The notes: generated by a model not told the origin, from the sequence alone. 64,000 bases of DNA from Shewanella putrefaciens (GCF_016406325.1 NZ_CP066370.1:4092001-4156000); one strand, 5' to 3'; numbered from the stretch's first letter, positions 49,663-63,511 are shown. Made by a program: numbers and translations.

Positions 49663-51000
49663 TTACATATCGCAGGGTTTGAGCGGTTTACGCAACTGGG
49701 CGCGCACGTTATCCATGCCTGAGTAAAACTCTTTCATCATCAATAGACCCATCATCTTGCCGTTATCGGTGACGATCAGATTGTCGGGATCTGTTGGGTC
49801 GTTTTTGATGGCGCCAATCAGTTTCATCGAGGTCATTTCTTTAAATAAGGCGGTATCTAAATTGACGCCAAAGGTTTCGCGGAAATATTTACGCGATAAA
49901 CGGCCGGAGAACATGCCCAGCAAAAAGCGATATTGCATCACGTCTTTTTTGCTGTAGTTCTTTTGTTGCTCGACACCCATTTGACCCGCTGCGATGCGTT
50001 CTTGGTACTTACGTAGCGAGAAAGTGTTCACATAAAGCGTGTCATTTAAGAAACTAAATGAGCCCGAACCTACCCCTAAGTATTCGTCGTAATCAATAAC
50101 GTATTCGTCAAACCCTTCGTCATCGGTTTTACCAAATGCCCATGCAGATAATTGATTATATTGACCATTAAGACTGTTTAATATTTGGCGATATTGGTTT
50201 GCCATATCCGCTTGCGGCGCCGCTAATTTGCCTTTAACGCTCTTACGGGTTTGATGAGTGATCATCAGCGGATAGGTGGTAATTTGTCTTGGGTCTAAGC
50301 GCGATGCCATATCTAAATCGTGCTGGATCACTTCATCGGTTTGGCCGCGGAAACCAAAAATCAGGTCGACGTTGATAATAGGGAACAACTCTTTGGCACC
50401 CATGATCTTGTCGAAGGTTTGCTGACCCGTGCCGAATTTATCGAGTCGGTCGGTCATTTTTAAAATATCGTCATTAAAGCTTTGTACGCCGATAGACATG
50501 CGATCCACTAAGCCTTTGAGCTGTTTAAAGCCTGGGCTGTCTAAATGCTGCGGATCGGACTCGCAGGAGACTTCTTTAATGCTAGGAAATAGGGTTTTAG
50601 CGTGTTCTATGGTGCGGGCTAATTCGTCTTCTAATACCGTGGTGGTACCACCACCAATATACATAGATTCAAAGTCATAGCCGAGGGCCTTGACCATTTC
50701 CATCTCTTTACGTAATGAGATGAAGTAGGCACGCGCCTTGTCTTCCTTAAACATAAAACGGTGGAAGGTACAGTAAGAGCACAGGGTATGGCAGAAGGGA
50801 ATATGTGCGTATAGCATATATTTTTTGCCTTCAACCGGTGCTGGCATCATTTCTGCGGAAAGCGTATCGAGGCGAAGATTCTTATCGACATAGTACTGCA
50901 TGACCCGTTCCATCGAGCCGAGCATCCAGTTAGGGACGGTAATATTCGCTTGATAAGGCGTTGCGATAGCGCCGTTGAGCGTTTGAATAACTGATGACAT
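49663..51000 (-). CDS. HemN-like radical SAM protein (coproporphyrinogen III oxidase family)
   Basis: A 445-residue radical SAM enzyme. The cluster-binding CxxxCxxC is HIPFCHTLCSYCTF at about residues 70-83, followed by YIGGGTTT and SIGVQSFND, as in HemN/HemW/ChuW proteins. The C-terminal HemN-like domain is present. It is not clearly HemN itself (the usual N-terminal tail differs) nor ChuW/HutW, so a heme-related role is probable but unproven. AGGAA upstream of the ATG. It precedes the small helix-hairpin-helix gene, separated from it by a terminator. Confidence 0.83.
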   Translation of the reverse strand: MSSVIQTLNGAIATPYQANITVPNWMLGSMERVMQYYVDKNLRLDTLSAEMMPAPVEGKKYMLYAHIPFCHTLCSYCTFHRFMFKEDKARAYFISLRKEMEMVKALGYDFESMYIGGGTTTVLEDELARTIEHAKTLFPSIKEVSCESDPQHLDSPGFKQLKGLVDRMSIGVQSFNDDILKMTDRLDKFGTGQQTFDKIMGAKELFPIINVDLIFGFRGQTDEVIQHDLDMASRLDPRQITTYPLMITHQTRKSVKGKLAAPQADMANQYRQILNSLNGQYNQLSAWAFGKTDDEGFDEYVIDYDEYLGVGSGSFSFLNDTLYVNTFSLRKYQERIAAGQMGVEQQKNYSKKDVMQYRFLLGMFSGRLSRKYFRETFGVNLDTALFKEMTSMKLIGAIKNDPTDPDNLIVTDNGKMMGLLMMKEFYSGMDNVRAQLRKPLKPCDM

Positions 51001-51374
51001 AACGATTCCTATCTGAGAGTGCTAACCGTAAACACCGAAATTGCTTTAGGTAATTCACGACCACCTAGCGCAATAAGACTACCTCGTATGTAATTGTTAA
51101 AACGTGAACTGGTTATAAGTTACGGTTTCCTAACAAGGAAATCACGGGCTTTTTGTTAAGCAGATCATGTTTTAGTAATCTTAAATACATTTATCGCAAA
51201 GCCGCTTTCACAAAATTGGTAGAAGTTTTGAATAGTTAAAACCAGACGTCAGTCGAAATACTGAAAATAATTTATTCAACCATATATCCGTATCTGATTT
51301 GCCCTTGTCTATCGGTAAGTGGACTGTCATTATCCAGCACAATAAAAATAACTTATTATTTTTAAAGGCTTACT
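51001..51374. other. Intergenic region between divergent HemN-like and symporter genes
   Basis: 374 bases, AT-rich, expected to hold two divergent promoters. I checked for CRP-, FNR- and Fur-like dyads and saw none that I would defend. Confidence 0.45.
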
Positions 51375-52301
51375 ATGCTATCTAATATGAACAGATTCTT
51401 CCCACTACTTGCACTATTAGGGGCATTCGTGGCATATCTGATGCCACATTGGTTTACTGATCTTAAATCCTCCATCGTGCCCCTATTGATGATGATTATG
51501 TTATCTATGGGGCTTACTCTAAATCTGCAGGATTTTACTAATGCATTCAAACAGAAACGTGCCGTAGTCACGGGGCTTATATTACAATTCTCTGTGATGC
51601 CACTAAGTGCACTACTGATCAGTTTTTTATTAGGATTAGATAGAGATCTCACCATAGGCATGGTGTTAGTAGGTAGCGTTGCAGGTGGCACCGCCTCTAA
51701 TGTGGTCTGTTACTTAGCAAAAGGGGATGTGGCTTTATCGATAACCATGACGGCATTGTCAACCTTAGCGGGCGTGGTGTTAACACCACTGATTATTAAG
51801 CTGTTGGTTGGCGAAATGATCGATATACCCTTCGCAGATATGCTGCTGAGTTTAGTGAAAATGGTGCTGATCCCTGTCAGCGTTGGCGTGATTATCAATC
51901 ATTTTTTTAAATCGCTGGTGGCTAAAGTCGCTCCTGCATTGCCACTGATTTCTATCTTGGCAATTGTGATGGCGATTACGATTATCGTGGCGTTAAATGC
52001 CAATCAGTTTGATAAAGTTGGCCCGATTATTCTGCTTGCCGTGTTCTTACATAATGGCCTTGGTCTCGCCTTAGGCTATTTCTGTTGCCGTTTATTAGGC
52101 TTTAACCACACAGTCTGTAAAACTATCTCTATCGAAGTTGGCCTACAAAACTCCGGTCTCGCCACTGCTTTATGTATTAAATTCTTTAGCCCAATCTCAG
52201 CCATCCCCAGCGCTATTTTTTCTATATGGCATAACCTGTCAGGCGCTATTCTGGCAAGTTATTGGGCCAATTTTAAAGAGAGCACAAAATCAAATCTATA
52301 G
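51375..52301 (+). CDS. Bile acid:sodium symporter (BASS/SBF) family transporter
   Basis: A 308-residue membrane protein with about nine to ten helices of the SBF fold. Typical stretches are GSVAGGTASNVVCYLAKGD (crossover region) and EVGLQNSGLATAL. Bacterial members move organic anions, pantoate or keto acids with sodium; the substrate here is not known. A run AAAGG precedes the ATG. It is convergent with the rrn operon. Confidence 0.92.
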   Translation: MLSNMNRFFPLLALLGAFVAYLMPHWFTDLKSSIVPLLMMIMLSMGLTLNLQDFTNAFKQKRAVVTGLILQFSVMPLSALLISFLLGLDRDLTIGMVLVGSVAGGTASNVVCYLAKGDVALSITMTALSTLAGVVLTPLIIKLLVGEMIDIPFADMLLSLVKMVLIPVSVGVIINHFFKSLVAKVAPALPLISILAIVMAITIIVALNANQFDKVGPIILLAVFLHNGLGLALGYFCCRLLGFNHTVCKTISIEVGLQNSGLATALCIKFFSPISAIPSAIFSIWHNLSGAILASYWANFKESTKSNL

Positions 52302-52425
52302 CCCGATATAGCAATTAACCTATTGAGAAATTAGTGCTATACCAACCGAGAGGCGTAGATCGCTGGGTTACGGACAACACACGAATAGAGAGCAAACTAG
52401 ACGCAATCTAACAAATCACAGATGC

Positions 52426-52453
52426 AAAAAAGCCAGCTTATTCAGCTGGCTTT
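52426..52453 (-). terminator. Terminator of the rrn operon
   Basis: On the minus strand a ten-base-pair stem (AAAGCCAGCT / AGCTGGCTTT) is followed by TTTTTTGC, about 26 bases past the 5S gene. Confidence 0.9.
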
Positions 52454-52478
52454 GTTACATCTTTACAAGATAATTAGG

Positions 52479-52597
52479 CGCTTGGCGATGACCTACTCTC
52501 ACATGGGGAGACCCCACACTACCATCGGCGCGATTGCGTTTCACTTCTGAGTTCGGGATGGGATCAGGTGGTTCCACAATGCTATTGTCACCAAGCA
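52479..52597 (-). rRNA. rrf: 5S ribosomal RNA
   Basis: On the minus strand the RNA begins TGCTTGGTGA and includes the conserved CCGAACTCAGAAGTGAAACG and GGTAGTGTGGGGTCTCCCC blocks. Ends pair (TGCTTGG / CCAAGCG). Length about 119, as expected. Confidence 0.95.
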
Positions 52598-52755
52598 TAT
52601 TTGGTTTTAAACAAGACTCGAGAGCGCACTGCGTGCTGCTAGATTCTAGGAACTAAAACCTGCTCTTATCTTATTTAATAATTCGGAAAACTGATTGTTT
52701 TTTGAGTCCACACTTCATTAAGTGTTTATATTCTGTCTAAGCTCACTTTGCAGTA

Positions 52756-55684
<2,929 letters not shown>

Positions 55685-55941
55685 CACTTGAATTGTTGCG
55701 ACCAGCTGGTTTTACTTGTCTCACTTCTGACCAAAGAAGTGGACGCGCCTTAGACTTGAATATTCAAGACACTTAATAAAGTGTTTGAGAACTCAATGTT
55801 CAATGCTTTCGCATTAAACTTTTTGTAATTAATCACATGACAGACTCATGCCATTAATTACTATCAGCTTTCCAAATTGTTAAAGAACTACATCGACCTG
55901 CTAGAGGGATGTTTCGCTCTACCCGTCCTAAGACAGGATAA

Positions 55942-57792
<1,851 letters not shown>

Positions 57793-57880
57793 TTTATCTT
57801 GTTAAAGAGCAACTCAACCTCGTAAGAGAAGGTGAGTACCACACTGAGCGTCGAACGCTTCCAGTTGGCTAGGGCTGCGT

Positions 57881-57908
57881 ATTCTACGCATTTCCCGTTT
57901 CGCGTCAA
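57881..57908 (-). promoter_or_regulatory. rrn promoter P2
   Basis: Minus-strand TTGACG (57903-57908), 16-base spacer, TAGAAT (57881-57886), followed by a GC-rich discriminator. Typical of rRNA promoters. Confidence 0.82.
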
Positions 57909-58009
57909 GGAGTTTTTGCAAACTTTCTTTTCGCTCATCAATCAGTAAACTCATCAATGAACTGTCACATCAAGCAGCTTAACGCCGTCTGCCGTGTCAG
58001 TGGATGCGC

Positions 58010-58037
58010 ATTATAGGCAGCGAAACTTTTTCTGCAA
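58010..58037 (-). promoter_or_regulatory. rrn promoter P1 with upstream A/T-rich UP-like element
   Basis: Minus-strand TTGCAG (58032-58037), 16-base spacer, perfect TATAAT (58010-58015), discriminator GCGC. Upstream at about 58040-58080 is A/T-rich sequence as expected of an UP element. The 16-base spacer and GC discriminator fit stringent-controlled rRNA P1 promoters. Confidence 0.88.
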
Positions 58038-58124
58038 GTGCTTTTTTCAGATTTTTATGATTATTTTTCACATAGATTCTTACTCCCAGACTAAGCACAA
58101 CCTATGCACTTGTTATACCCAAAG

Positions 58125-58133
58125 TTATCCACA
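58125..58133 (+). promoter_or_regulatory. Perfect DnaA-box sequence upstream of rrn P1
   Basis: TTATCCACA, the consensus DnaA box, stands about 90 bases upstream of the P1 -35 box. A single site can occur by chance about once per 130 kb, so function is uncertain. Confidence 0.4.
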
Positions 58134-58278
58134 TGCGTTGAATTTATACGCAAAACAAGTCATCTAAAGAACAAGGGAAATGGCTTAATTTCGATAAAGA
58201 TTGAGTGCTAAGGGAGAAAAGAAGCTATAAGCGACGAATTCGGTAATAAAGATATAGAGGAAACAATTGAAGTTAGCC

Positions 58279-58311
58279 GCTACTTTATACCTATATAAGG
58301 TATAAAGTAGC
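58279..58311. repeat. Perfect AT-rich inverted repeat
   Basis: A 14-base perfect arm (GCTACTTTATACCT / AGGTATAAAGTAGC) with a five-base loop ATATA. It lies 50 bases past the stop of the regulator gene and has no T run on either strand, so it is an operator or a weak terminator rather than a standard one. Confidence 0.75.
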
Positions 58312-58361
58312 ATAACGCGACTATACGCGATTCACTTAGACGTTCTTAGCTGAATTTGTAC

Positions 58362-59267
58362 TTAGCTGGCGTTCCAGAGTAGTTGTCCGCAATCGGTAAG
58401 ATCATATCCACCTAAAAGGGCAGCCATTTGCCTTGTATGGCCGCTGCTCAACATAGTAAAGAGTTGTTGCAGCTGTCGACGGAAATAAATACTTTGTGGC
58501 ATAACAAAATCAAAGGACTCCTTCACTAAAGGGACAAAGCTTAAACCACTCTCCAAAGCTACTGACTGGCAACCAAAACCAATGTCAGCGTCACCTCGGG
58601 CAATATACCCTGCAAGTTCACGCTCACTATAAGCTGTTAGTAGAACATTGAGCTGATCTAATCGTGCACCTTGTTTTAACAACCAGTGCTCTAAATGCTG
58701 TTGACTTCCAGCTCCACCCTGACGACTCACCCATCGCCACGGTAAGCTCACCACTTTATCTTCTTCTTGGCATCTGTGGTGCATATCTGCACGCATGATT
58801 AGCCCTTGCTGACGAGAATAACCATGCACCATTATCCACTGCTGATGATTGTTATAGCCTTTTAATAGCGCTGGGTGACGGATATTTCTATCTTCCATAC
58901 TTCCCCAATGCAATGTGCACACATCAGCATACCCCTTAGCGAGCAACTCTAAGCCTAGACGTGATCCTGTTGCGCTATAGCTAATCAACTCACGGCTACC
59001 AACCTGCGACATTAAACGTGCCACAAGCATAGATAATAGTGGATCATCACTGCCCGTAATAAGCAATCTATCAGTGAGCATACCGCTATGGCATGAATCC
59101 ATCACCCAACGGTCAATCAATACTTTAGGGAATAGCCATTTACCTGTAATTTTCGTAGCCGGTAAAATTCGGTCATTCGCCATGGCGTAGACTTTCTTCT
59201 CGTTAAGATCTAAGTACTCGGCTACTTGCTTAGCGCTCATGTAGACCAATTCACTAGCAGATGTCAT
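58362..59267 (-). CDS. Helix-turn-helix regulator with substrate-binding-like domain
   Basis: A 301-residue protein. Residues 8-57 are an excisionase/MerR-like DNA-binding helix-turn-helix (LVYMSAKQVAEYLDLNEKKV ... ITGKWLFPKVLIDRWV). Residues 65-290 are a periplasmic-binding-protein-like domain without signal peptide, likely for sensing an oxyanion or metabolite in the cytoplasm. It lies next to fdhD in the formate dehydrogenase maturation region and may control that region in response to molybdate, tungstate or a related ligand; this is inference. Followed by the perfect palindrome at 58279-58311. Confidence 0.82.
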   Translation of the reverse strand: MTSASELVYMSAKQVAEYLDLNEKKVYAMANDRILPATKITGKWLFPKVLIDRWVMDSCHSGMLTDRLLITGSDDPLLSMLVARLMSQVGSRELISYSATGSRLGLELLAKGYADVCTLHWGSMEDRNIRHPALLKGYNNHQQWIMVHGYSRQQGLIMRADMHHRCQEEDKVVSLPWRWVSRQGGAGSQQHLEHWLLKQGARLDQLNVLLTAYSERELAGYIARGDADIGFGCQSVALESGLSFVPLVKESFDFVMPQSIYFRRQLQQLFTMLSSGHTRQMAALLGGYDLTDCGQLLWNAS

Positions 59268-59329
59268 CTTATATCCTTGTCTCTCAATATCCGTTCTTCG
59301 CTGAAATACTGTATTTGTGAGGCTCTAAC

Positions 59330-60226
59330 TCAGGTTACAGGGTCAGAATTCACATCAAATTGTAAATTTTCACTGCCGTGATATACCAAGAAATGACGTC
59401 CCTTCGCACGGGCTATAATAGTGATCCCTAATTGTTGAGCGAGTTCTAGTCCCATTTGAGTCACGCCACTGCGCGACAACAATACAGGAATTCCCATCTT
59501 GGCTACCTTGATAACCATCTCAGAGGTAAGCCGACCAGTTGTATAAAAAATCTTGTTGTCGCCAGGGTTTTGGCCTAGCCACATATCACCAGCAAGTGTG
59601 TCTACCGCATTATGGCGACCAACATCTTCGACAAAGGCCATAATTTGGTCATCCTCACACAAACCACAGCCATGTACGGCACCCGCATTCTTATAGGTTT
59701 CATTATATTCATTGATGTTTTTTAGTAGGCTATAAAGAGTGCTTTGTTTGAGACTCGGTGTCGGTAATGTAATGCCTTCAAGATCTTGCATAAAACTTCC
59801 GTAAACAGTCCCTTGCCCACAGCCTGAGGTAACGGTTTTTTCAGAGAGTTTGTCATCAAGATCCGCAATTTGTTCACGGGTAATCACTGCAGCAGAATTC
59901 ACATCCCAATCGACTATTACGGAGTCCAGCAAACTTACATCAGAAATAAAACCTTGGTTTTTAAGATAACCTAGCGCCAATGACTCAGGTTTTGCACCAA
60001 GAGTCATCAAAGTGACTATCGGGCGCCAATTTAAATACACAGTTAATGGCCGCTCACAGGCTACAAACTTATCTAGCACTTCCCCAGCTTCATTAACCGC
60101 CTTAACTGCTATAGTGAGAGGAACTTCTGCTTGAGTTTTCACAAAAGTAAACGGATGTTTAATCTGTAAATTTGTATTAGTTGCTATCGAACTTTTCGCT
60201 GTAATCGTACTGTTATCAGAAATCAT
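59330..60226 (-). CDS. fdhD: FdhD formate dehydrogenase sulfurtransferase, variant active site
   Basis: About 298 residues from ATG at 60224-60226. FdhD passes sulfur from IscS to the molybdenum cofactor of formate dehydrogenase. The fold is clear from EDVGRHNAVDTLAGD and the C-terminal GRLTSEMVIK stretch. The usual CxxC is here C136-G-Q-G (TSGCGQGTVYG), so the second cysteine is replaced, while a different pair, C187 and C190 (HGCGLC), occurs further on. This may be a family variant with a single sulfur-carrying Cys or with a shifted pair. An in-frame start at 60265 would extend the N-terminus by 13 residues. Divergent from the DUF3305 operon. Confidence 0.88.
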   Translation of the reverse strand: MISDNSTITAKSSIATNTNLQIKHPFTFVKTQAEVPLTIAVKAVNEAGEVLDKFVACERPLTVYLNWRPIVTLMTLGAKPESLALGYLKNQGFISDVSLLDSVIVDWDVNSAAVITREQIADLDDKLSEKTVTSGCGQGTVYGSFMQDLEGITLPTPSLKQSTLYSLLKNINEYNETYKNAGAVHGCGLCEDDQIMAFVEDVGRHNAVDTLAGDMWLGQNPGDNKIFYTTGRLTSEMVIKVAKMGIPVLLSRSGVTQMGLELAQQLGITIIARAKGRHFLVYHGSENLQFDVNSDPVT

Positions 60227-60330
60227 AATCTTACCGCTTAACGAGTGATAACCAGAGCATAGCAATATTTATACCTAGGCATGAAAGAAGGGCTAAAATG
60301 CGTGATCTATCGCAATTCGAATTTTCTATT

Positions 60331-60377
60331 TGGGCGTTAATGTCCCATGCAAAATAACAAACTGGACAAAATGTCCA
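60331..60377. promoter_or_regulatory. Two dyads, possible upstream activator sites
   Basis: TGGACAAAATGTCCA (60363-60377) is a perfect six-base inverted repeat with spacer AAA; TGGGCGTTAATGTCCCA (60331-60347) is an imperfect related dyad, centred 31 bases away (three helix turns). They lie about 85 and 116 bases upstream of the start site expected from the sigma-54-like promoter at 60429, where enhancer sites usually stand. Confidence 0.55.
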
Positions 60378-60428
60378 ACAACAACACTCATTTTGATGAT
60401 CTACTTCAAACTTATTCCCCATGTTTAC

Positions 60429-60444
60429 TGGCATTAATATTGCA
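60429..60444 (+). promoter_or_regulatory. Candidate sigma-54 promoter of the DUF3305 operon
   Basis: TGGCATTAATATTGCA matches the sigma-54 consensus TGGCAC-N5-TTGCA with one change, and the GG and GC are exactly 12 bases apart. Transcription would start near 60455, about 77 bases before the DUF3305 ATG. Confidence 0.6.
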
Positions 60445-60531
60445 GTGACCTTTTATCGCAATTTGTTGGTAACATCGATCCGATCCGCAAAACAACGAAT
60501 CGCCCACCAACACAGTTGAAACGGAGAGACA

Positions 60532-60996
60532 ATGCAACATACAACAAGTGTTTGGCCTATGTACGTTTCACTCAAAAAAGTAGAGACACAGGTAGGCCGC
60601 TGGACCTCAGTTAAATGGGAAATAGATCATTTACTTCCCGCGACCCATGAAGCCCCCGATGGTGCAACATTAGTCTTACTTAAGTTGCACAAAGACGAAC
60701 GAGCTAGCTATCGCATCAATCTAGACATGGACAATGCGATGTTGTTCCTCGTCTGTGATGAAATGGCAGATGGTACATGGGTACCCGCTTTACTCTCGGC
60801 AGACCAAAATGTTGCAGCAGGTTGTCTTGAAGGAAATACACCTGTACTTAATATATTAATGCCAGAAGCCATCGCCTGTTGGATTGAAGCCTTCATCACC
60901 CAATACGGTGAAGTCGAAATTTCGGCCCATCGCCGTCGACATGTCGATGGGCGTAACAATCAAGGCCCTAGTAGCGATCCATTACGGAGGAACTAA
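60532..60996 (+). CDS. DUF3305 domain protein
   Basis: A 154-residue soluble protein of the DUF3305 family (VWPMYVSLKKVETQVGRWTS at residues 7-26; RINLDMDNAMLFLVCDEMADG in the middle). Members lie beside formate dehydrogenase genes, with DUF3306 and a polyferredoxin. Function unknown. GGAGAG precedes its ATG; the stop overlaps the DUF3306 start by one base (TAATG). Likely transcribed from the sigma-54-like promoter. Confidence 0.88.
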   Translation: MQHTTSVWPMYVSLKKVETQVGRWTSVKWEIDHLLPATHEAPDGATLVLLKLHKDERASYRINLDMDNAMLFLVCDEMADGTWVPALLSADQNVAAGCLEGNTPVLNILMPEAIACWIEAFITQYGEVEISAHRRRHVDGRNNQGPSSDPLRRN

Positions 60997-61652
60997 TGGC
61001 TGATAATACTCAAAAAATAAGTGGACTTTTTAGTCGCTGGACTCAACGCCGTGAGCAAGTGGCTGCTGAGGAAGCATTAGAAACCAAAAAGATACAGGAT
61101 GTTATCGAGGATGTACCTAGCGACACCGAAGTTGCCTCGACTAACGCAACCACAGCATCCCCTTCACCTGAAATTGAACATCAATCACAGGAAGACCCTA
61201 ACCGCATATTAACTGCGGAGGATTTACCTAACCCTGAAGAAATTGAAATTGGAGGAAGTTTTGCCAGTTTCATGGCTGCCAATGTCGACCCAGCCGTTAA
61301 AACCGCAGCCCTTCGCGCACTGTGGAAGCAACCGCATTTCAATGAGATTGATGGTCTTTTGGAGTATGCACTCGACTATAGCAATCAAACTAAACTCACT
61401 CCTGAAGTCTCAGCCGAACTCGCTAAAAAGGTGTTCCGCTATATGACTAAGGACAACGAAGATTCAGACGAAGAAGCTACCTTAGTGAAAAACGAGCTGA
61501 ATGCTATACCAGAAACAGCGATGGGATCAGACAACGAGATCGAAACCGAATTGGCAGCAAAACCGTTAACGGACAATTTGGATGGGGAGATTGATGACCT
61601 ACCCCAAAATGCACCAGAGCTTTCAGCTCAAGTTCATCCCCGAGTTGTTTAA
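60996..61652 (+). CDS. DUF3306 domain protein
   Basis: A 218-residue acidic, soluble protein of the DUF3306 family. The core (residues about 82-148) has FMAANVDPAVKTAALRALW then FNEIDGLLEYALDYS; the flanks are low-complexity and acidic. GGAGG lies just before the ATG. Its stop and the next gene are separated by 172 bases, which may hold another promoter. Function unknown; assumed to help formate dehydrogenase assembly because of where it is always found. Confidence 0.88.
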   Translation: MADNTQKISGLFSRWTQRREQVAAEEALETKKIQDVIEDVPSDTEVASTNATTASPSPEIEHQSQEDPNRILTAEDLPNPEEIEIGGSFASFMAANVDPAVKTAALRALWKQPHFNEIDGLLEYALDYSNQTKLTPEVSAELAKKVFRYMTKDNEDSDEEATLVKNELNAIPETAMGSDNEIETELAAKPLTDNLDGEIDDLPQNAPELSAQVHPRVV

Positions 61653-61824
61653 CGTCAGTTTAGCTAATTTTAATGTCCACAACCTTGGTATGTGAATTGC
61701 TGTATAGCGCAGTAAAAGCTTAGATAAAAGCAGAAAAGGCAATGACTTACTTACTACCAACCGCCTAAATCTGCTCCAATACAGCAAAAAATAGAACAGC
61801 CCAAGTACTGTTCAGGAACGCAAT

Positions 61825-63501
61825 GTGAGCACTTATTTGATGACCAATCAAACCCAGCATGCGCTAAAACAAGCGCGGCAAAATGTATTAGCGCAGACTC
61901 AGATTTTGCAGAATCTGATCCCGCCAACGGTAAGCTATACCACCGAAGGCACAGTGCTAATTATCGGCCCAGAGGATCTCGCTCGCCTCGCTGCGGACAA
62001 ATTGTCCACTATGGCAAATCGAGTGATTTTGGCCAATGAAGCCATTACCAGCCAAGACGAAGCGCACCTAGAGCGTGTTATGGCTGCGGCGACTAATGTT
62101 GAAAGTTACTACAATAAACTGATTGGAATTAAAGGTTTTTTAGGCCAATTCCAAGTCAGCGTTGAGCATCAAAATGGCGCTGCTGAACTTAGTTTAGTAT
62201 CCATCAGAAAACCTCATTTTGATTTAGTGCTCGATTTAAGCAGCACACCTTGTTTAAATTTAGAGATGCTTCCTCCTGGCTACTTCTATGTCGGTCAGGA
62301 TACCGCCAAACTCGAAGATGCATTAACACAAATTCCAGAACTGGTCGGCCAATTCGACAAGCCTCGTTACGTAAAAATTAATCCGGATCTATGCGCTCAC
62401 AACCGTAATGACATCAATGGTTGTAATCGGTGTCTCAACTTCTGCCCTGCTGACGCGATTAGCAGCGTCGCTAAGAAAATTGAAATCGATCCTTACCTGT
62501 GCCACGGTGCGGGTAGCTGTACCAGTGCCTGCCCAACAGGTGCTATCAGCTACGACTTACCGACACCCCAAGCCTTATCGTCTTATTTAAATAAAATCAT
62601 TAGCCGTTTTCGTGAACAAGCCCAAACAGCTCCTGTGATTTTATTCCATGATAATGCGACTGGTGCCGACTTCATATCGGAGGATTTGGCTGGAGATATT
62701 CTTCCCGTTGCCCTTGAAGAAATTACAGTTGCAAGCCTCGATCACTGGCTTTCTGCACTCGCTTGGGGCGCGCGCCAAGCGCTTATTCTCAACACAGAAG
62801 CGACTGCGCCAACACTCACGCAAATGCTCAAAGGTGAACTTACACTAGCCAATAGCATTTTAGATGAAATGGGTCAGCCACAACGTATTAGCCTTATCGA
62901 TCCAAGCATGGTAACTCATTTAGAATCGATGCTTGATATCAGCTTAGATTGGCCAATCATAGTACCGGCGGCATTTGTATCGACAACTAAGCGCGATACC
63001 CTGTTTGAGGCAATAGACCACCTCAATAGCCAAGCGGGTGAAATTGATACTTGTCTGAGCATGAATAACATTCCCTACGGCAAAGTGAGCGTCAATGTAG
63101 AGAAATGCACCTTATGCATGTCCTGCGTAGCAATTTGCCCAACGATGTCATTACAGGATGGTGGTGACAAACCTGCGCTACACTTCATTGAACAAAACTG
63201 TGTGCAATGTGGTTTATGTGAAGCGGCTTGCCCTGAAAAAGTGATTAGCCTCACCCCACAAATCAATTTTGATAAAGCTGCACGTCAGCAACAACACACC
63301 CTGAAAGAAGAAGCCCCCTTCGAATGTATTCGTTGCGGCTCTCCTTTTGCGACCCAATCTATGGTGCATCGGATGCTGGATATGGTCGGCGCGCATAGCG
63401 CATTTTCAGCCAATATTGAACGCCTGAAAATGTGTGGCGACTGCCGGGTAAAAGACATGTTTGAAGACATTCTTCAAGATCCTGAAAAGCAACTGCGATA
63501 A
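61825..63501 (+). CDS. 4Fe-4S polyferredoxin of the formate dehydrogenase maturation region
   Basis: A 558-residue cytoplasmic iron-sulfur protein with four [4Fe-4S] binding motifs: one in the NGCNRCLNFCP region, one in CHGAGSCTSACP, and two near the C-terminus (CTLCMSCVAICP and CVQCGLCEAACP). A final CIRC ... CGDC pair may bind zinc or a fifth site. Start is GTG at 61825 with AGGA at 61813-61816. No signal peptide. It is expected to pass electrons or support assembly of formate dehydrogenase. The TorD-like gene starts ten bases downstream. Confidence 0.88.
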   Translation: MSTYLMTNQTQHALKQARQNVLAQTQILQNLIPPTVSYTTEGTVLIIGPEDLARLAADKLSTMANRVILANEAITSQDEAHLERVMAAATNVESYYNKLIGIKGFLGQFQVSVEHQNGAAELSLVSIRKPHFDLVLDLSSTPCLNLEMLPPGYFYVGQDTAKLEDALTQIPELVGQFDKPRYVKINPDLCAHNRNDINGCNRCLNFCPADAISSVAKKIEIDPYLCHGAGSCTSACPTGAISYDLPTPQALSSYLNKIISRFREQAQTAPVILFHDNATGADFISEDLAGDILPVALEEITVASLDHWLSALAWGARQALILNTEATAPTLTQMLKGELTLANSILDEMGQPQRISLIDPSMVTHLESMLDISLDWPIIVPAAFVSTTKRDTLFEAIDHLNSQAGEIDTCLSMNNIPYGKVSVNVEKCTLCMSCVAICPTMSLQDGGDKPALHFIEQNCVQCGLCEAACPEKVISLTPQINFDKAARQQQHTLKEEAPFECIRCGSPFATQSMVHRMLDMVGAHSAFSANIERLKMCGDCRVKDMFEDILQDPEKQLR

Positions 63502-63511
63502 GAGATCCGTT

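Noticed and set aside
60231..60434. 67-codon minus-strand frame upstream of fdhD
   Set aside because: It covers the shared promoter region with the dyads and sigma-54-like site and has no protein features.
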